A DNA stretch of 13,119 bases from Methylibium sp964622685 (GTDB lineage: Bacteria > Pseudomonadota > Gammaproteobacteria > Burkholderiales > Burkholderiaceae_C). The notes beneath the pieces are model-generated. The model searched no databases. It was not told the DNA's origin and saw nothing but the letters and a program-made list of their open reading frames with translations. The translations under genes and the position numbers were made by a program. The stretch covers positions 1-13,119 of the forward strand of contig CAZUUU010000084.1 in assembly GCA_964622685.1 (NCBI GenBank), read 5' to 3'. Of the stretch, positions 5,973 through 12,320 are shown piece by piece. Numbering within the stretch: the stretch's first letter is position 1; every line of letters begins with the position of its first letter.

Positions 5973-7297
5973 AGCATCGCCCGTCGTCCCACGCGCACCG
6001 GCACGCCCAACGAGGCCTGGGCGCCCTCAGCGTGGCGCTGGTGCTGCTGTTCGCGATGACGATGGTGGCCTTCTTCGCCAATCGCTCGCTGCTGTTCGAG
6101 CAGCGCAGTTCGGCCAACCAGTACCGCTCGGTGCAGGCCTTCGAGGCCGCCGAGGCCGGCCTCGAGTGGGCCACGGCCCGGCTCAACGATCCGCGCACCA
6201 TCGACGCGGCCTGCCAGCCGGTGACCGGCGCGTCCGGCACGGTCCGCTCGTTCCGCGCCCGCTACGCGCCGCTGACGGCTGGCCTCGCACTCGCGCCCGC
6301 CGCGGCAGCGCGACCCGGCTGCAGCCTGGGCGACACGGCGCTCACGTGCAGTTGCCCGGCCGACGACTCGGCGCCCGCGCTGCGTGACGACGCCCCGAGC
6401 TTCACGGTCGAGCTCGCCGCCGTGCCGGATGACCCGGAGAGCCTGCACGTCGTCTCGCGCGGCTGCAGCGGCCTCGGCAGCCAATGCGTGCCGGGCGCCG
6501 ATCGAGGCCCGGCCGACGCCGTCGCCACGGTGCAGGCGGTGCTGAAGCTGCGCCCTGGCGTCCGATCGCTTCCCGTCGCTGCTGTCACGGCCGCCGGCGC
6601 AGTGACGATCGACGGCAGCCTGCGACTGAGCAACACCGACCCTCGCACCCCGGGCTACGTCATCCATGCCGGAGGAAGCGTCGACCTCGACACCGCCCGC
6701 GGCGTGACGACGCTGGCCGGCAGCCCGGCGGCCAACGCAGTGATCGCGCGCGACGAGGCCCTCGGTCGCCTCGCGGCGCACGACGCCGACGGCGCGGCCT
6801 ACTTCGCCGCGTGGTTCGGCACGACGCCGGCCCAGTTCGAGGCAGCGCCCACGACGCATCGCATCGCCGGCTGCAGCGGTGCCGGCTGTGGCGTCGCCAT
6901 GCAGGCCGCCCACGCCGACGGCCACGACAGCTTCGTCGTCGACGGCGACCTGAGTCTCGATGCAGCGGGCTGGCCTGGTGGTTCGATCGGCACTCTCGAG
7001 CGGCCGATCATGCTCGTGGTGCGGGGCCGGCTGGCGCTCGCAGGCAACGTGCCGCTGCACGGCCTGGTCTACATCGATGTCGCGGACTCGCCAGCCGCGC
7101 TGGACGCCCAGATCCATGGCGGACTGATCGCGCGCAGCGGCATCACGGCCGGCGGCATGGGCACGATTCACTACGACGCGGACGTCCTGGCGCGGCTGCG
7201 CTCCGGCACCGGCACCCTGGCCCGCCTGCCCGGCAGCTGGCGGGACGCGCGTTGCAGCAGCGACGACCCGGCGCAGACCTGCAACCCGGGACACTGA
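5969..7297 (+). CDS. pilX: PilX-like minor pilin with a large beta-rich ectodomain
   Basis: 442 residues. A 16-residue His-rich leader ends at QRG, before LGALSVALVLLFAMTMVAFF. Mature position 5 is Ser, not Glu, as in PilX and GspK tip pilins, which suits a subunit that starts the fibre and does not need to pair with one before it. SVQAFEAAEAGLEWA (54-68) is the typical PilX N-terminal signature. Residues about 200-420 look beta-rich, with repeated short segments of the type TAAGAVTIDGSL, VIHAGGSVDL, VVDGDLSL and VVRGRLALAGNVPLHGLVYID; a beta-solenoid is possible but not proven. There are ten cysteines, all outside the membrane helix, including CSC at 127-129. The start overlaps the pilW stop; pilV follows 1 nt later. 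Confidence 0.84.
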   Translation: MKHRPSSHAHRHAQRGLGALSVALVLLFAMTMVAFFANRSLLFEQRSSANQYRSVQAFEAAEAGLEWATARLNDPRTIDAACQPVTGASGTVRSFRARYAPLTAGLALAPAAAARPGCSLGDTALTCSCPADDSAPALRDDAPSFTVELAAVPDDPESLHVVSRGCSGLGSQCVPGADRGPADAVATVQAVLKLRPGVRSLPVAAVTAAGAVTIDGSLRLSNTDPRTPGYVIHAGGSVDLDTARGVTTLAGSPAANAVIARDEALGRLAAHDADGAAYFAAWFGTTPAQFEAAPTTHRIAGCSGAGCGVAMQAAHADGHDSFVVDGDLSLDAAGWPGGSIGTLERPIMLVVRGRLALAGNVPLHGLVYIDVADSPAALDAQIHGGLIARSGITAGGMGTIHYDADVLARLRSGTGTLARLPGSWRDARCSSDDPAQTCNPGH

Positions 7298-7298
7298 C

Positions 7299-8360
7299 GT
7301 GCGCACCCGCGGCTTCACGCTGATCGAAGCGCTCATCGCGCTGGCCGTCATGTCGATCGGCATGCTGGCGCTGACCGGCCTGCACATCGGCCTGTCCCGG
7401 CACGCCGACCTGGCTCGCCAGCGCACCGAGGCGACGCAACTCGCGCAGTCCGGGCTCGAGGATCTGCGCAGCTTCGATCGGGTCCTTGCTGCGCCCGGTC
7501 ATCCCAGCTACGCCGGGCTCACAGGCGGCCAGGACGTTCCGGCGATTGCGAGCAACACCCGCTACGAGCGCCGCTGGACCGTCGACGGTGACGCCGATGC
7601 CGGACAGCGCCGTGTCGAGGTTCGCGTCGACTGGACCGACCGCAGCGGCGACGACGCCAGCGTGCGCCTGCTGTCCCTGATCGCCCGCAGCGATCCCGCC
7701 GACGGCGGCAGCCTCGGCCTGCCACTGCCGCAGGGCGACCGCTTCATGCGGCCCAGGGAGCGCGCGCTCGACATCCCCGTCGAAGCCACCCGGCTCGACG
7801 GCAGCAACCGCGGCCGCAGCACCCTGCCCTGGTCCGGCGCCAGCGGCGGACACCTGGTCTTCGACGACGCATCGGGCATGGTGATGGCGACCTGTGCCGC
7901 GACGCCGGGGAACGACACCGACATCACCGCCAGCTGCACGCCCCTGCCGGCCTACCTGCTGCGCGGCCACATCCGCGGCGACTGGCTCGCCGCCTTGACC
8001 GACATCACCATCACCGACGCCCAGCACCTGCTGGCGGTGCCCGAGTGCCACGTCGCGGACGCCGTCGACCACAACGACGGGCGCCCCATCGCCGGCCTGC
8101 GCCAGTACCATTGCCTGATGCGCGCCGCCGATCACGACGGGGATCCCGGCACACCGCGCGCATGGTCGGGTCGATCGATCGTGCAACCGGCTCCGGTCGC
8201 CGGCCAAGCCGTCTGCCGAGACACTCCCGATCCGGCCACCACCGACAACGACCTGCACCCGGCCGTCTACACGCTGGTGCACCGCTCGCTGCACCACCAG
8301 AACTTCCTGCTGCTTTCCGCCGGCGCCTGCCCGGCCGGCACCGCGCCGCATCAGCCCTGA
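7299..8360 (+). CDS. pilV: PilV-like minor pilin, unusually long
   Basis: 353 residues from a GTG start. The leader is only MRTRG, cut before FTLIEALIALAVMSIGMLAL, with Glu10 at mature position 5. It continues through the PilV-like QRTEATQLAQSGLEDLRSF (41-59). PilV proteins are often under 200 residues, so about half of this ectodomain is extra. The extra part has six cysteines (199, 213, 250, 272, 306, 344) and two Asp-rich stretches, DHNDG (257-261) and DHDGDPG (278-284), which resemble metal-binding loops without matching a full calcium motif. The pilX stop lies 1 nt upstream, implying coupling; the only ribosome-site candidate is a weak GGGA (7288-7291). The gene ends the pilin cluster, 18 nt before ribD, with no evident terminator between. 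Confidence 0.82.
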   Translation: MRTRGFTLIEALIALAVMSIGMLALTGLHIGLSRHADLARQRTEATQLAQSGLEDLRSFDRVLAAPGHPSYAGLTGGQDVPAIASNTRYERRWTVDGDADAGQRRVEVRVDWTDRSGDDASVRLLSLIARSDPADGGSLGLPLPQGDRFMRPRERALDIPVEATRLDGSNRGRSTLPWSGASGGHLVFDDASGMVMATCAATPGNDTDITASCTPLPAYLLRGHIRGDWLAALTDITITDAQHLLAVPECHVADAVDHNDGRPIAGLRQYHCLMRAADHDGDPGTPRAWSGRSIVQPAPVAGQAVCRDTPDPATTDNDLHPAVYTLVHRSLHHQNFLLLSAGACPAGTAPHQP

Positions 8361-8365
8361 GCGGT

Positions 8366-8371
8366 TATCGT
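8366..8371 (+). promoter_or_regulatory. -10-like hexamer before ribD
   Basis: TATCGT lies 7 nt (CGCGGCC) before the GTG start of ribD, and no Shine-Dalgarno is present. The same 7-nt spacer stands between TACAAT and the ATG of ribBA. This copy is a weak -10 match. Confidence 0.3.
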
Positions 8372-8378
8372 CGCGGCC

Positions 8379-9497
8379 GTGAACCTCAGCGCTACAGACG
8401 CCTGGGCGCTGGCCCTGCGCCACGCGGCCGATGCCATCGGCCTGAGCGACCCCAACCCGCGGGTCGGCTGCGTGCTGACCGCCGCCGACGGGCGGCTGAT
8501 GGCCGTCGGCTCGACGCAACGCGCCGGCTCGGCGCACGCCGAGGTCATGGCCCTGCGAGCCGCCGCAGGCCAGGACCTGCAAGGCGCCACCGCCTACGTC
8601 ACGCTCGAGCCCTGCGCCCATCACGGCCGCACGCCGCCCTGCTGTGATGCACTGGTCGAGGCACGCATCGGTCGCGTCCACGTCGCGCTGCAGGACCCGA
8701 ACCCGCTCGTCGCGGGGCAAGGCATCGCGCGGCTGCGCGCCGCCGGCATCGACGTGACGGTGCTGCCGGCCGACGATGCGATCGCCGTCGCCGCACGCGA
8801 ACTGAACATCGGCTTCCTGTCGCGCATGCAGCGCGGCCGGCCCTGGGTGCGCCTGAAGATCGCCGCCTCGCTCGACGGCCGGACCGCGCTGGACAACGGC
8901 GCCAGCCAGTGGATCACCGGCGAAGCCGCACGCACCGACGGGCATGCCTTCCGCAAGCGCGCCGGCGCCGTGCTGACCGGCATCGGCACCGTGCTCGACG
9001 ACGACCCGCGCCTCGACGTCCGGCTGGTCGAGACCGCCCTGCAGCCCAGGCGCGTGGTGGTGGATTCGACACTCGAGATCCCGCTCGGCGCTCGCGTGCT
9101 GCAGCCGCCCGGCGAGGTGCTCGTCTACGTCGCCGGCGCCGCCGACAGCGACAAGGCGACGCAGTTGGCGGACCGCGGCATCGCCGTGGTCGCCTGCCCA
9201 GGTCCGGGCGGCAAGGTCGACCTGACCGAGATGCTCGCCGACCTGGCACGGCGCGGTGTCAACGAACTGCACGTCGAAGCCGGGCACAAGCTCAACGGCT
9301 CGCTGGTGCGGGCCGGCCTGGTCGACGAGTTCCTCGTCTACCTGGCCCCGCTGCTGCTGGGCAGCGGCCGCGAGATGGCGCGCTTCGGCCCGCTCGAGCG
9401 ACTGGCCGACGGCCTGCACCTGGAGTTCGGCGACGTCCGACGCATCGGCCCCGACCTGCGGCTGATCGCCCGGCCGCCGGGCCGCGCGGCCTTCTGA
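8379..9497 (+). CDS. ribD: Bifunctional pyrimidine deaminase/reductase of riboflavin synthesis
   Basis: Carries out the second and third steps of riboflavin synthesis: deamination of the diaminopyrimidine product of RibA, then NADPH-dependent reduction of its ribose. The 372-residue length is normal for the two-domain enzyme. The N-terminal deaminase has AHAEV (52-56) with Zn ligand H53 and catalytic E55, and LEPCAHHGRTPPC (76-88) with Zn ligands C79 and C88. The C-terminal reductase starts near 155 (PWVRLKIAASLDGRTA) and ends with ELHVEAGHKLNGSLVRAGLVDE (positions 296-317) and PLLLGSG (324-330). The start is GTG; the DPNPRVGCVL motif (24-33) sits at the expected distance. It follows pilV by 18 nt and lacks a Shine-Dalgarno. 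Confidence 0.95.
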   Translation: MNLSATDAWALALRHAADAIGLSDPNPRVGCVLTAADGRLMAVGSTQRAGSAHAEVMALRAAAGQDLQGATAYVTLEPCAHHGRTPPCCDALVEARIGRVHVALQDPNPLVAGQGIARLRAAGIDVTVLPADDAIAVAARELNIGFLSRMQRGRPWVRLKIAASLDGRTALDNGASQWITGEAARTDGHAFRKRAGAVLTGIGTVLDDDPRLDVRLVETALQPRRVVVDSTLEIPLGARVLQPPGEVLVYVAGAADSDKATQLADRGIAVVACPGPGGKVDLTEMLADLARRGVNELHVEAGHKLNGSLVRAGLVDEFLVYLAPLLLGSGREMARFGPLERLADGLHLEFGDVRRIGPDLRLIARPPGRAAF

Positions 9498-9520
9498 CGC
9501 ACGGGGCACTCGCTCGCGGC

Positions 9521-9526
9521 GACAAT
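9521..9526 (+). promoter_or_regulatory. -10-like hexamer before ribE
   Basis: GACAAT lies 6 nt (CGCCGC) before the ATG of ribE, in a 35-nt gap after ribD without a Shine-Dalgarno. If it acts as a -10 box, transcription would begin at or beside the start codon. Confidence 0.35.
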
Positions 9527-9532
9527 CGCCGC

Positions 9533-10150
9533 ATGTTCACCGGCATCGTCAGCGGCATCGGCCGCATCACCGAGGTCGTCGCGCTCGGCGACGACGCTTC
9601 GCACGGCAAGCGGCTCGTCATCTCCGCCCCGCCCGACTACCTGGCCGACGTGCAGCCGGGCGACAGCATCGCGCTCAACGGCGCCTGCATGACCGCGACG
9701 GCCTTCGACGCCGACGCCGCCTGGTTCACGGTCGATGTGTCGGCCGAGAGCCTGGACAAGACCGCCGGCCTGGCCGCCCCCGGGCCGGTCAACCTCGAGA
9801 AAGCCCTGCGGGCCAACGACCGGCTCGGCGGTCATCTCGTCAGCGGCCACGTCGACGGCATCGGTACCGTCACGCACTTCGCGGCCGTCGGCGAGTCCTG
9901 GGAGCTGCGCATCGCGGCACCCCGCGCGCTCGGCCGCTACCTCGCTTACAAAGGCTCGATCACGGTGAACGGCGTGAGCCTCACCGTCAACCGGGTGAGC
10001 GACGACGCCGACACCACCGAAGTCAGCATCAACCTGATCCCGCACACGCTGCAGCACACGACGCTGGGCCTGCTGGACCGCGGATCGCGCGTCAACCTCG
10101 AGATCGACCTGATCGCGCGCTACGTCGAGCGCATGCTGGGCGAGAAGTAA
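9533..10150 (+). CDS. ribE: Riboflavin synthase, alpha chain
   Basis: Dismutates two 6,7-dimethyl-8-ribityllumazine molecules to riboflavin and the pyrimidine precursor. It is called ribC in E. coli and ribE in Bacillus. The 205-residue product starts MFTGIVSGIG, the invariant N-terminus on which the family's activity depends, and has the internal duplication of two lumazine-binding barrels: NGACMT (48-53) in the first answers NGVSLT in the second. GGHLVSGHVDGIG lies at the domain junction. The ATG at 9533 is fixed by this N-terminus. The gene stands 35 nt after ribD and 59 nt before ribBA, with no Shine-Dalgarno but a -10-like GACAAT just upstream. Confidence 0.96.
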   Translation: MFTGIVSGIGRITEVVALGDDASHGKRLVISAPPDYLADVQPGDSIALNGACMTATAFDADAAWFTVDVSAESLDKTAGLAAPGPVNLEKALRANDRLGGHLVSGHVDGIGTVTHFAAVGESWELRIAAPRALGRYLAYKGSITVNGVSLTVNRVSDDADTTEVSINLIPHTLQHTTLGLLDRGSRVNLEIDLIARYVERMLGEK

Positions 10151-10172
10151 GCCGCATCGCCTGCTGCCGCGC

Positions 10173-10193
10173 GGGGCGCCGGCGAGGGGCGCC
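10173..10193 (+). repeat. Short direct repeat before ribBA
   Basis: GGGGCGCC occurs twice (10173-10180 and 10186-10193), 5 nt apart, in the 59-nt gap before ribBA. The core GGCGCC is its own complement, so the copies can also pair as a 6-bp hairpin. Function unknown; in GC-rich DNA this may be chance. Confidence 0.3.
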
Positions 10194-10196
10194 ACC

Positions 10197-10202
10197 TACA
10201 AT
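10197..10202 (+). promoter_or_regulatory. -10 box immediately before ribBA
   Basis: TACAAT matches the -10 consensus in five of six bases and lies 7 nt before the ATG. The usual distance from -10 to the transcript start would place the 5' end at the A of ATG. The nearest purine-rich run (GAGGGG, 10184-10189) is 20 nt from the ATG, too far to be a ribosome site. No -35 match is visible. Confidence 0.45.
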
Positions 10203-10209
10203 CGCGGCC

Positions 10210-11319
10210 ATGGCCATTTCCCCTGTTCCCGAGCTGATCGCAGAGCTCGCCGCCGGCCGCATGGTGATCCTCGTCGACGAGGAAGACCGCGAGAACGAAG
10301 GCGATCTCGTGCTCGCGGCCGACCACGTGACGCCGGAGGCCGTCAACTTCATGGCGCGCTTCGGCCGCGGGTTGATCTGCCTGACGCTCACGCGCGAGCG
10401 CTGCGAACGCCTCCAGCTGCCGCCGATGGCCGCGCGCAACGGCACCCAGCATGGCACGGCCTTCACCGTGTCGATCGAGGCCGCCACCGGCGTCACCACC
10501 GGCATCTCGGCCGCCGACCGCGCCCGCACGGTGCAGGCGGCCGTCGCGCGCGATGCGAAGCCCAGCGACCTGGTCCAGCCGGGCCACATCTTTCCGTTGC
10601 AGGCCCAGGACGGCGGCGTGCTGATGCGCGCCGGTCACACCGAGGCCGGCTGCGACCTCGCGCTGATGGCGGGGCTCACGCCCGCCGCCGTGATCTGCGA
10701 GATCATGAAGGACGACGGCAGCATGGCGCGCTTGCCCGACCTCGAGGTCTTCGCGCGCGAGCATGGCCTGAAGATCGGCACGATCGCCGACCTGATCGAA
10801 TACCGCAGCCGCAACGAGACGCTGATCACGCGCGTCGCCGAGCGTCCGCTGATCACGCCGCAGGGCTCCTTCGACTGCCACGCCTTCCGCGACCGCTCGG
10901 GCGGCCTGCACCTCGCCCTGTCGGTCGGCCGCTGGAAGCCCGACGACGAGGTGCTGGTGCGCGTGCACGAGCCGCTGTCCGTGCTGGACCTGCTGGACGC
11001 CGGCCGCTGCGGGCATTCGTGGCCGCTGCCCAAGGCCCTGGCCGCGCTGCGCGCCGCCGAGCGCGGCGTCGCGGTGCTGCTCAACTGCGGTGAAGCCGGC
11101 GAAGGCCTGCTGCAGCAGCTCACCGCCGACGGCAGCGCGACCACGGCCTCCGGCAAGGCCTCGCGCGGCCCGATGATGGACCTGCGCACCTACGGCGTCG
11201 GCGCGCAGATCCTGCGCGAGCTCGGCGTGCACCGCATGAAGCTGCTCGGCAGCCCGCGCCGCATGCCCAGCATGGCCGGCTACGGGCTCGAGGTCACCGG
11301 CTTCGTCGCCGCCGAATGA
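10210..11319 (+). CDS. ribBA: RibBA-type protein: intact DHBP synthase fused to a degenerate GTP cyclohydrolase II domain
   Basis: Residues 1-200 form 3,4-dihydroxy-2-butanone 4-phosphate synthase (RibB), which makes the four-carbon unit from ribulose 5-phosphate. Its metal-binding EEDRENEGD (24-32), HGTAFTVSIEA (81-91), GHIFPL (125-130) and RAGHTEAGCDL (140-150) are all intact. Residues 205-369 align with RibA: VLVRVHE (248-254), DLRTYGVGAQILRELGV (324-340) and MAGYGLEV (355-362) are kept. However, the RibA zinc motif (SECLTGD followed by CDCG) is replaced by EPLSVLDLLDAGRCG, which lacks the three zinc cysteines. The D-x-R of the nucleophile region (D324, R326) remains. GTP cyclohydrolase II activity is therefore unlikely, as in the RibBX-type proteins known from Proteobacteria, and a separate ribA is expected elsewhere. 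ribH follows after 24 nt. Confidence 0.93.
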   Translation: MAISPVPELIAELAAGRMVILVDEEDRENEGDLVLAADHVTPEAVNFMARFGRGLICLTLTRERCERLQLPPMAARNGTQHGTAFTVSIEAATGVTTGISAADRARTVQAAVARDAKPSDLVQPGHIFPLQAQDGGVLMRAGHTEAGCDLALMAGLTPAAVICEIMKDDGSMARLPDLEVFAREHGLKIGTIADLIEYRSRNETLITRVAERPLITPQGSFDCHAFRDRSGGLHLALSVGRWKPDDEVLVRVHEPLSVLDLLDAGRCGHSWPLPKALAALRAAERGVAVLLNCGEAGEGLLQQLTADGSATTASGKASRGPMMDLRTYGVGAQILRELGVHRMKLLGSPRRMPSMAGYGLEVTGFVAAE

Positions 11320-11343
11320 ACACCCCCTTCGAACGAGGTTGCG

Positions 11344-11826
11344 ATGCAAGGCGCTGATCCCGGCACGACGATCTTCGGCAACACCGTGGCCGAGCTGGAA
11401 GGCGACAGCCTGCGCATCGGCATCGTGCAGGCGCGCTTCAACGCCGCCATCACCGACCGCATCGCCCAGGCCTGCCTGGCCGAGCTGGAGGAGCTGGGCG
11501 TGGCCGCCAAGTACATCGAGCACGTCTCGGTGCCCGGCGCGCTCGAGGTCCCGATCGCGCTGCAGGCGATGGCGCGGCGCCAGGACTTCGATGCATTGGT
11601 CGCCATCGGTTGCGTGATCCGCGGCGAGACCTACCACTTCGAGCTGGTGGCCAACGAGAGCGGCGCCGGCGTGACGCGCGTCTCGCTCGACCACGAGACG
11701 CCGATCGCCAATGCCATCCTCACCGTCGACACCGAGGCCCAGGCCTGGGCGCGCGTCGACGAGAAAGGCCGCGACGCCGCGCGCGTGGCGGTCGAGATGG
11801 CCAACCTGATGGAAGAGATCTCTTGA
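11344..11826 (+). CDS. ribH: 6,7-dimethyl-8-ribityllumazine synthase
   Basis: Condenses the RibD-derived ribitylaminouracil with the four-carbon product of RibB to give dimethylribityllumazine, the riboflavin synthase substrate. The family assembles as pentamers or capsids. The 160-residue length is typical. Visible motifs are IGIVQARFNAAIT (25-37) at the substrate site, VPGALEVPIALQAMA (63-77), GCVIRGETYHFELVANES (89-106) with the catalytic histidine H98, and GVTRVSLDHETPIANAILT (109-127). GAGG at 11335-11338 supports the ATG. Its TGA overlaps the proposed TTG start of nusB, an arrangement that makes coupled translation likely. Confidence 0.96.
   Translation: MQGADPGTTIFGNTVAELEGDSLRIGIVQARFNAAITDRIAQACLAELEELGVAAKYIEHVSVPGALEVPIALQAMARRQDFDALVAIGCVIRGETYHFELVANESGAGVTRVSLDHETPIANAILTVDTEAQAWARVDEKGRDAARVAVEMANLMEEIS
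11811..11817 (+). promoter_or_regulatory. Shine-Dalgarno that sets the nusB TTG start
   Basis: GGAAGAG, within the end of ribH, lies 5 nt before TTG at 11823. It supports that codon as the nusB start; no in-frame ATG lies ahead of the conserved core. Confidence 0.5.
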
Positions 11827-12320
11827 CCGACGCCGACCCCTCCGCCGCGCCGCGCACCAAGCCGGCCGGCCGCAAGCCGGGGGCCAAGTCCGCGCGCCGC
11901 CGCTCGCGCGAGTTCGCACTGCAGGGCCTCTACCAATGGCTGATCGCCGGCAGCGAGGCCGCGGAGATCGATGCCCACGTGCGCGAGCTCGACGGTTTCA
12001 AGCAGGCCGATTCGGCCCACTTCGACGCGCTGCTGCACGGCTGCCTGGCCGAGGCCGCCGCGCTCGACACGGTGCTGGCCAGGCACGTCGACCGCAAGAC
12101 CACCGAGCTGTCGCCAATAGAGCACGGCGTGCTGATGATCGGCGCCTACGAACTTAAGAACTGCATCGACATCCCCTACCGCGTCGCGATCAACGAGGCG
12201 GTCGAGCTGGCCAAGAGCTTCGGCGGCACCGACGGACACAAGTACGTCAACGGCGTGCTCGACAAGGCGGCGGCCGAGCTGCGGCCGGTCGAGGTGGCGG
12301 CGCGGCGCGGCACGCCATGA
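11823..12320 (+). CDS. nusB: Transcription antitermination protein NusB
   Basis: Binds boxA RNA with NusE (S10) to promote processive antitermination, notably in rRNA operons. The all-helical domain begins at ARRRSREFALQGLYQW (24-39) and ends with the family signature PYRVAINEAVELAKSFGGTDG (118-138) followed by YVNGVLDK. A basic, Pro/Ala-rich N-terminal extension (1-23) precedes it, as in several betaproteobacterial relatives. The TTG start, sharing TTGA with the ribH stop and preceded by GGAAGAG, gives 165 residues; a longer upstream extension in this frame would overlap ribH. ribH-nusB adjacency is widespread in bacteria. The stop overlaps the next start (ATGA). Confidence 0.94.
   Translation: MTDADPSAAPRTKPAGRKPGAKSARRRSREFALQGLYQWLIAGSEAAEIDAHVRELDGFKQADSAHFDALLHGCLAEAAALDTVLARHVDRKTTELSPIEHGVLMIGAYELKNCIDIPYRVAINEAVELAKSFGGTDGHKYVNGVLDKAAAELRPVEVAARRGTP

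Noticed and set aside
5861..7426. Open frame of 521 codons on the minus strand
   Set aside because: Antisense to pilX; low-complexity Arg/Ala/Gly/Val composition and no motif.
4353..8360. Type II secretion pseudopilin cluster
   Set aside because: PilW- and PilX-type signatures, and the AYPSY segment of the PilE-like protein, fit type IV pili, and no gsp assembly genes are nearby.
8361..8378. Terminator between pilV and ribD
   Set aside because: The 18-nt gap is too short and has no hairpin. GC-rich self-complementary hexamers inside the end of pilV are not followed by a T-run.
7143..9509. Open frame of 788 codons on the minus strand
   Set aside because: It lies opposite pilX, pilV and ribD, which have clear family motifs. 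Its protein is Ala/Arg/Gly/Val/Gln-rich with no domain, as expected for an antisense frame in high-GC DNA.
10151..10209. FMN riboswitch before ribBA or elsewhere in the rib region
   Set aside because: The gap is only 59 nt, too short for the aptamer, and none of the conserved FMN-element sequence is visible in any rib gap.
10822..11319. Frameshift or pseudogene in the RibA half
   Set aside because: The frame is open to the end, and conserved RibA segments appear both before and after the altered zinc region in the same frame.
10120..11919. Open frame of 599 codons on the minus strand
   Set aside because: Antisense to ribBA and ribH, both intact and well conserved; His/Asp/Arg-rich translation without motifs.
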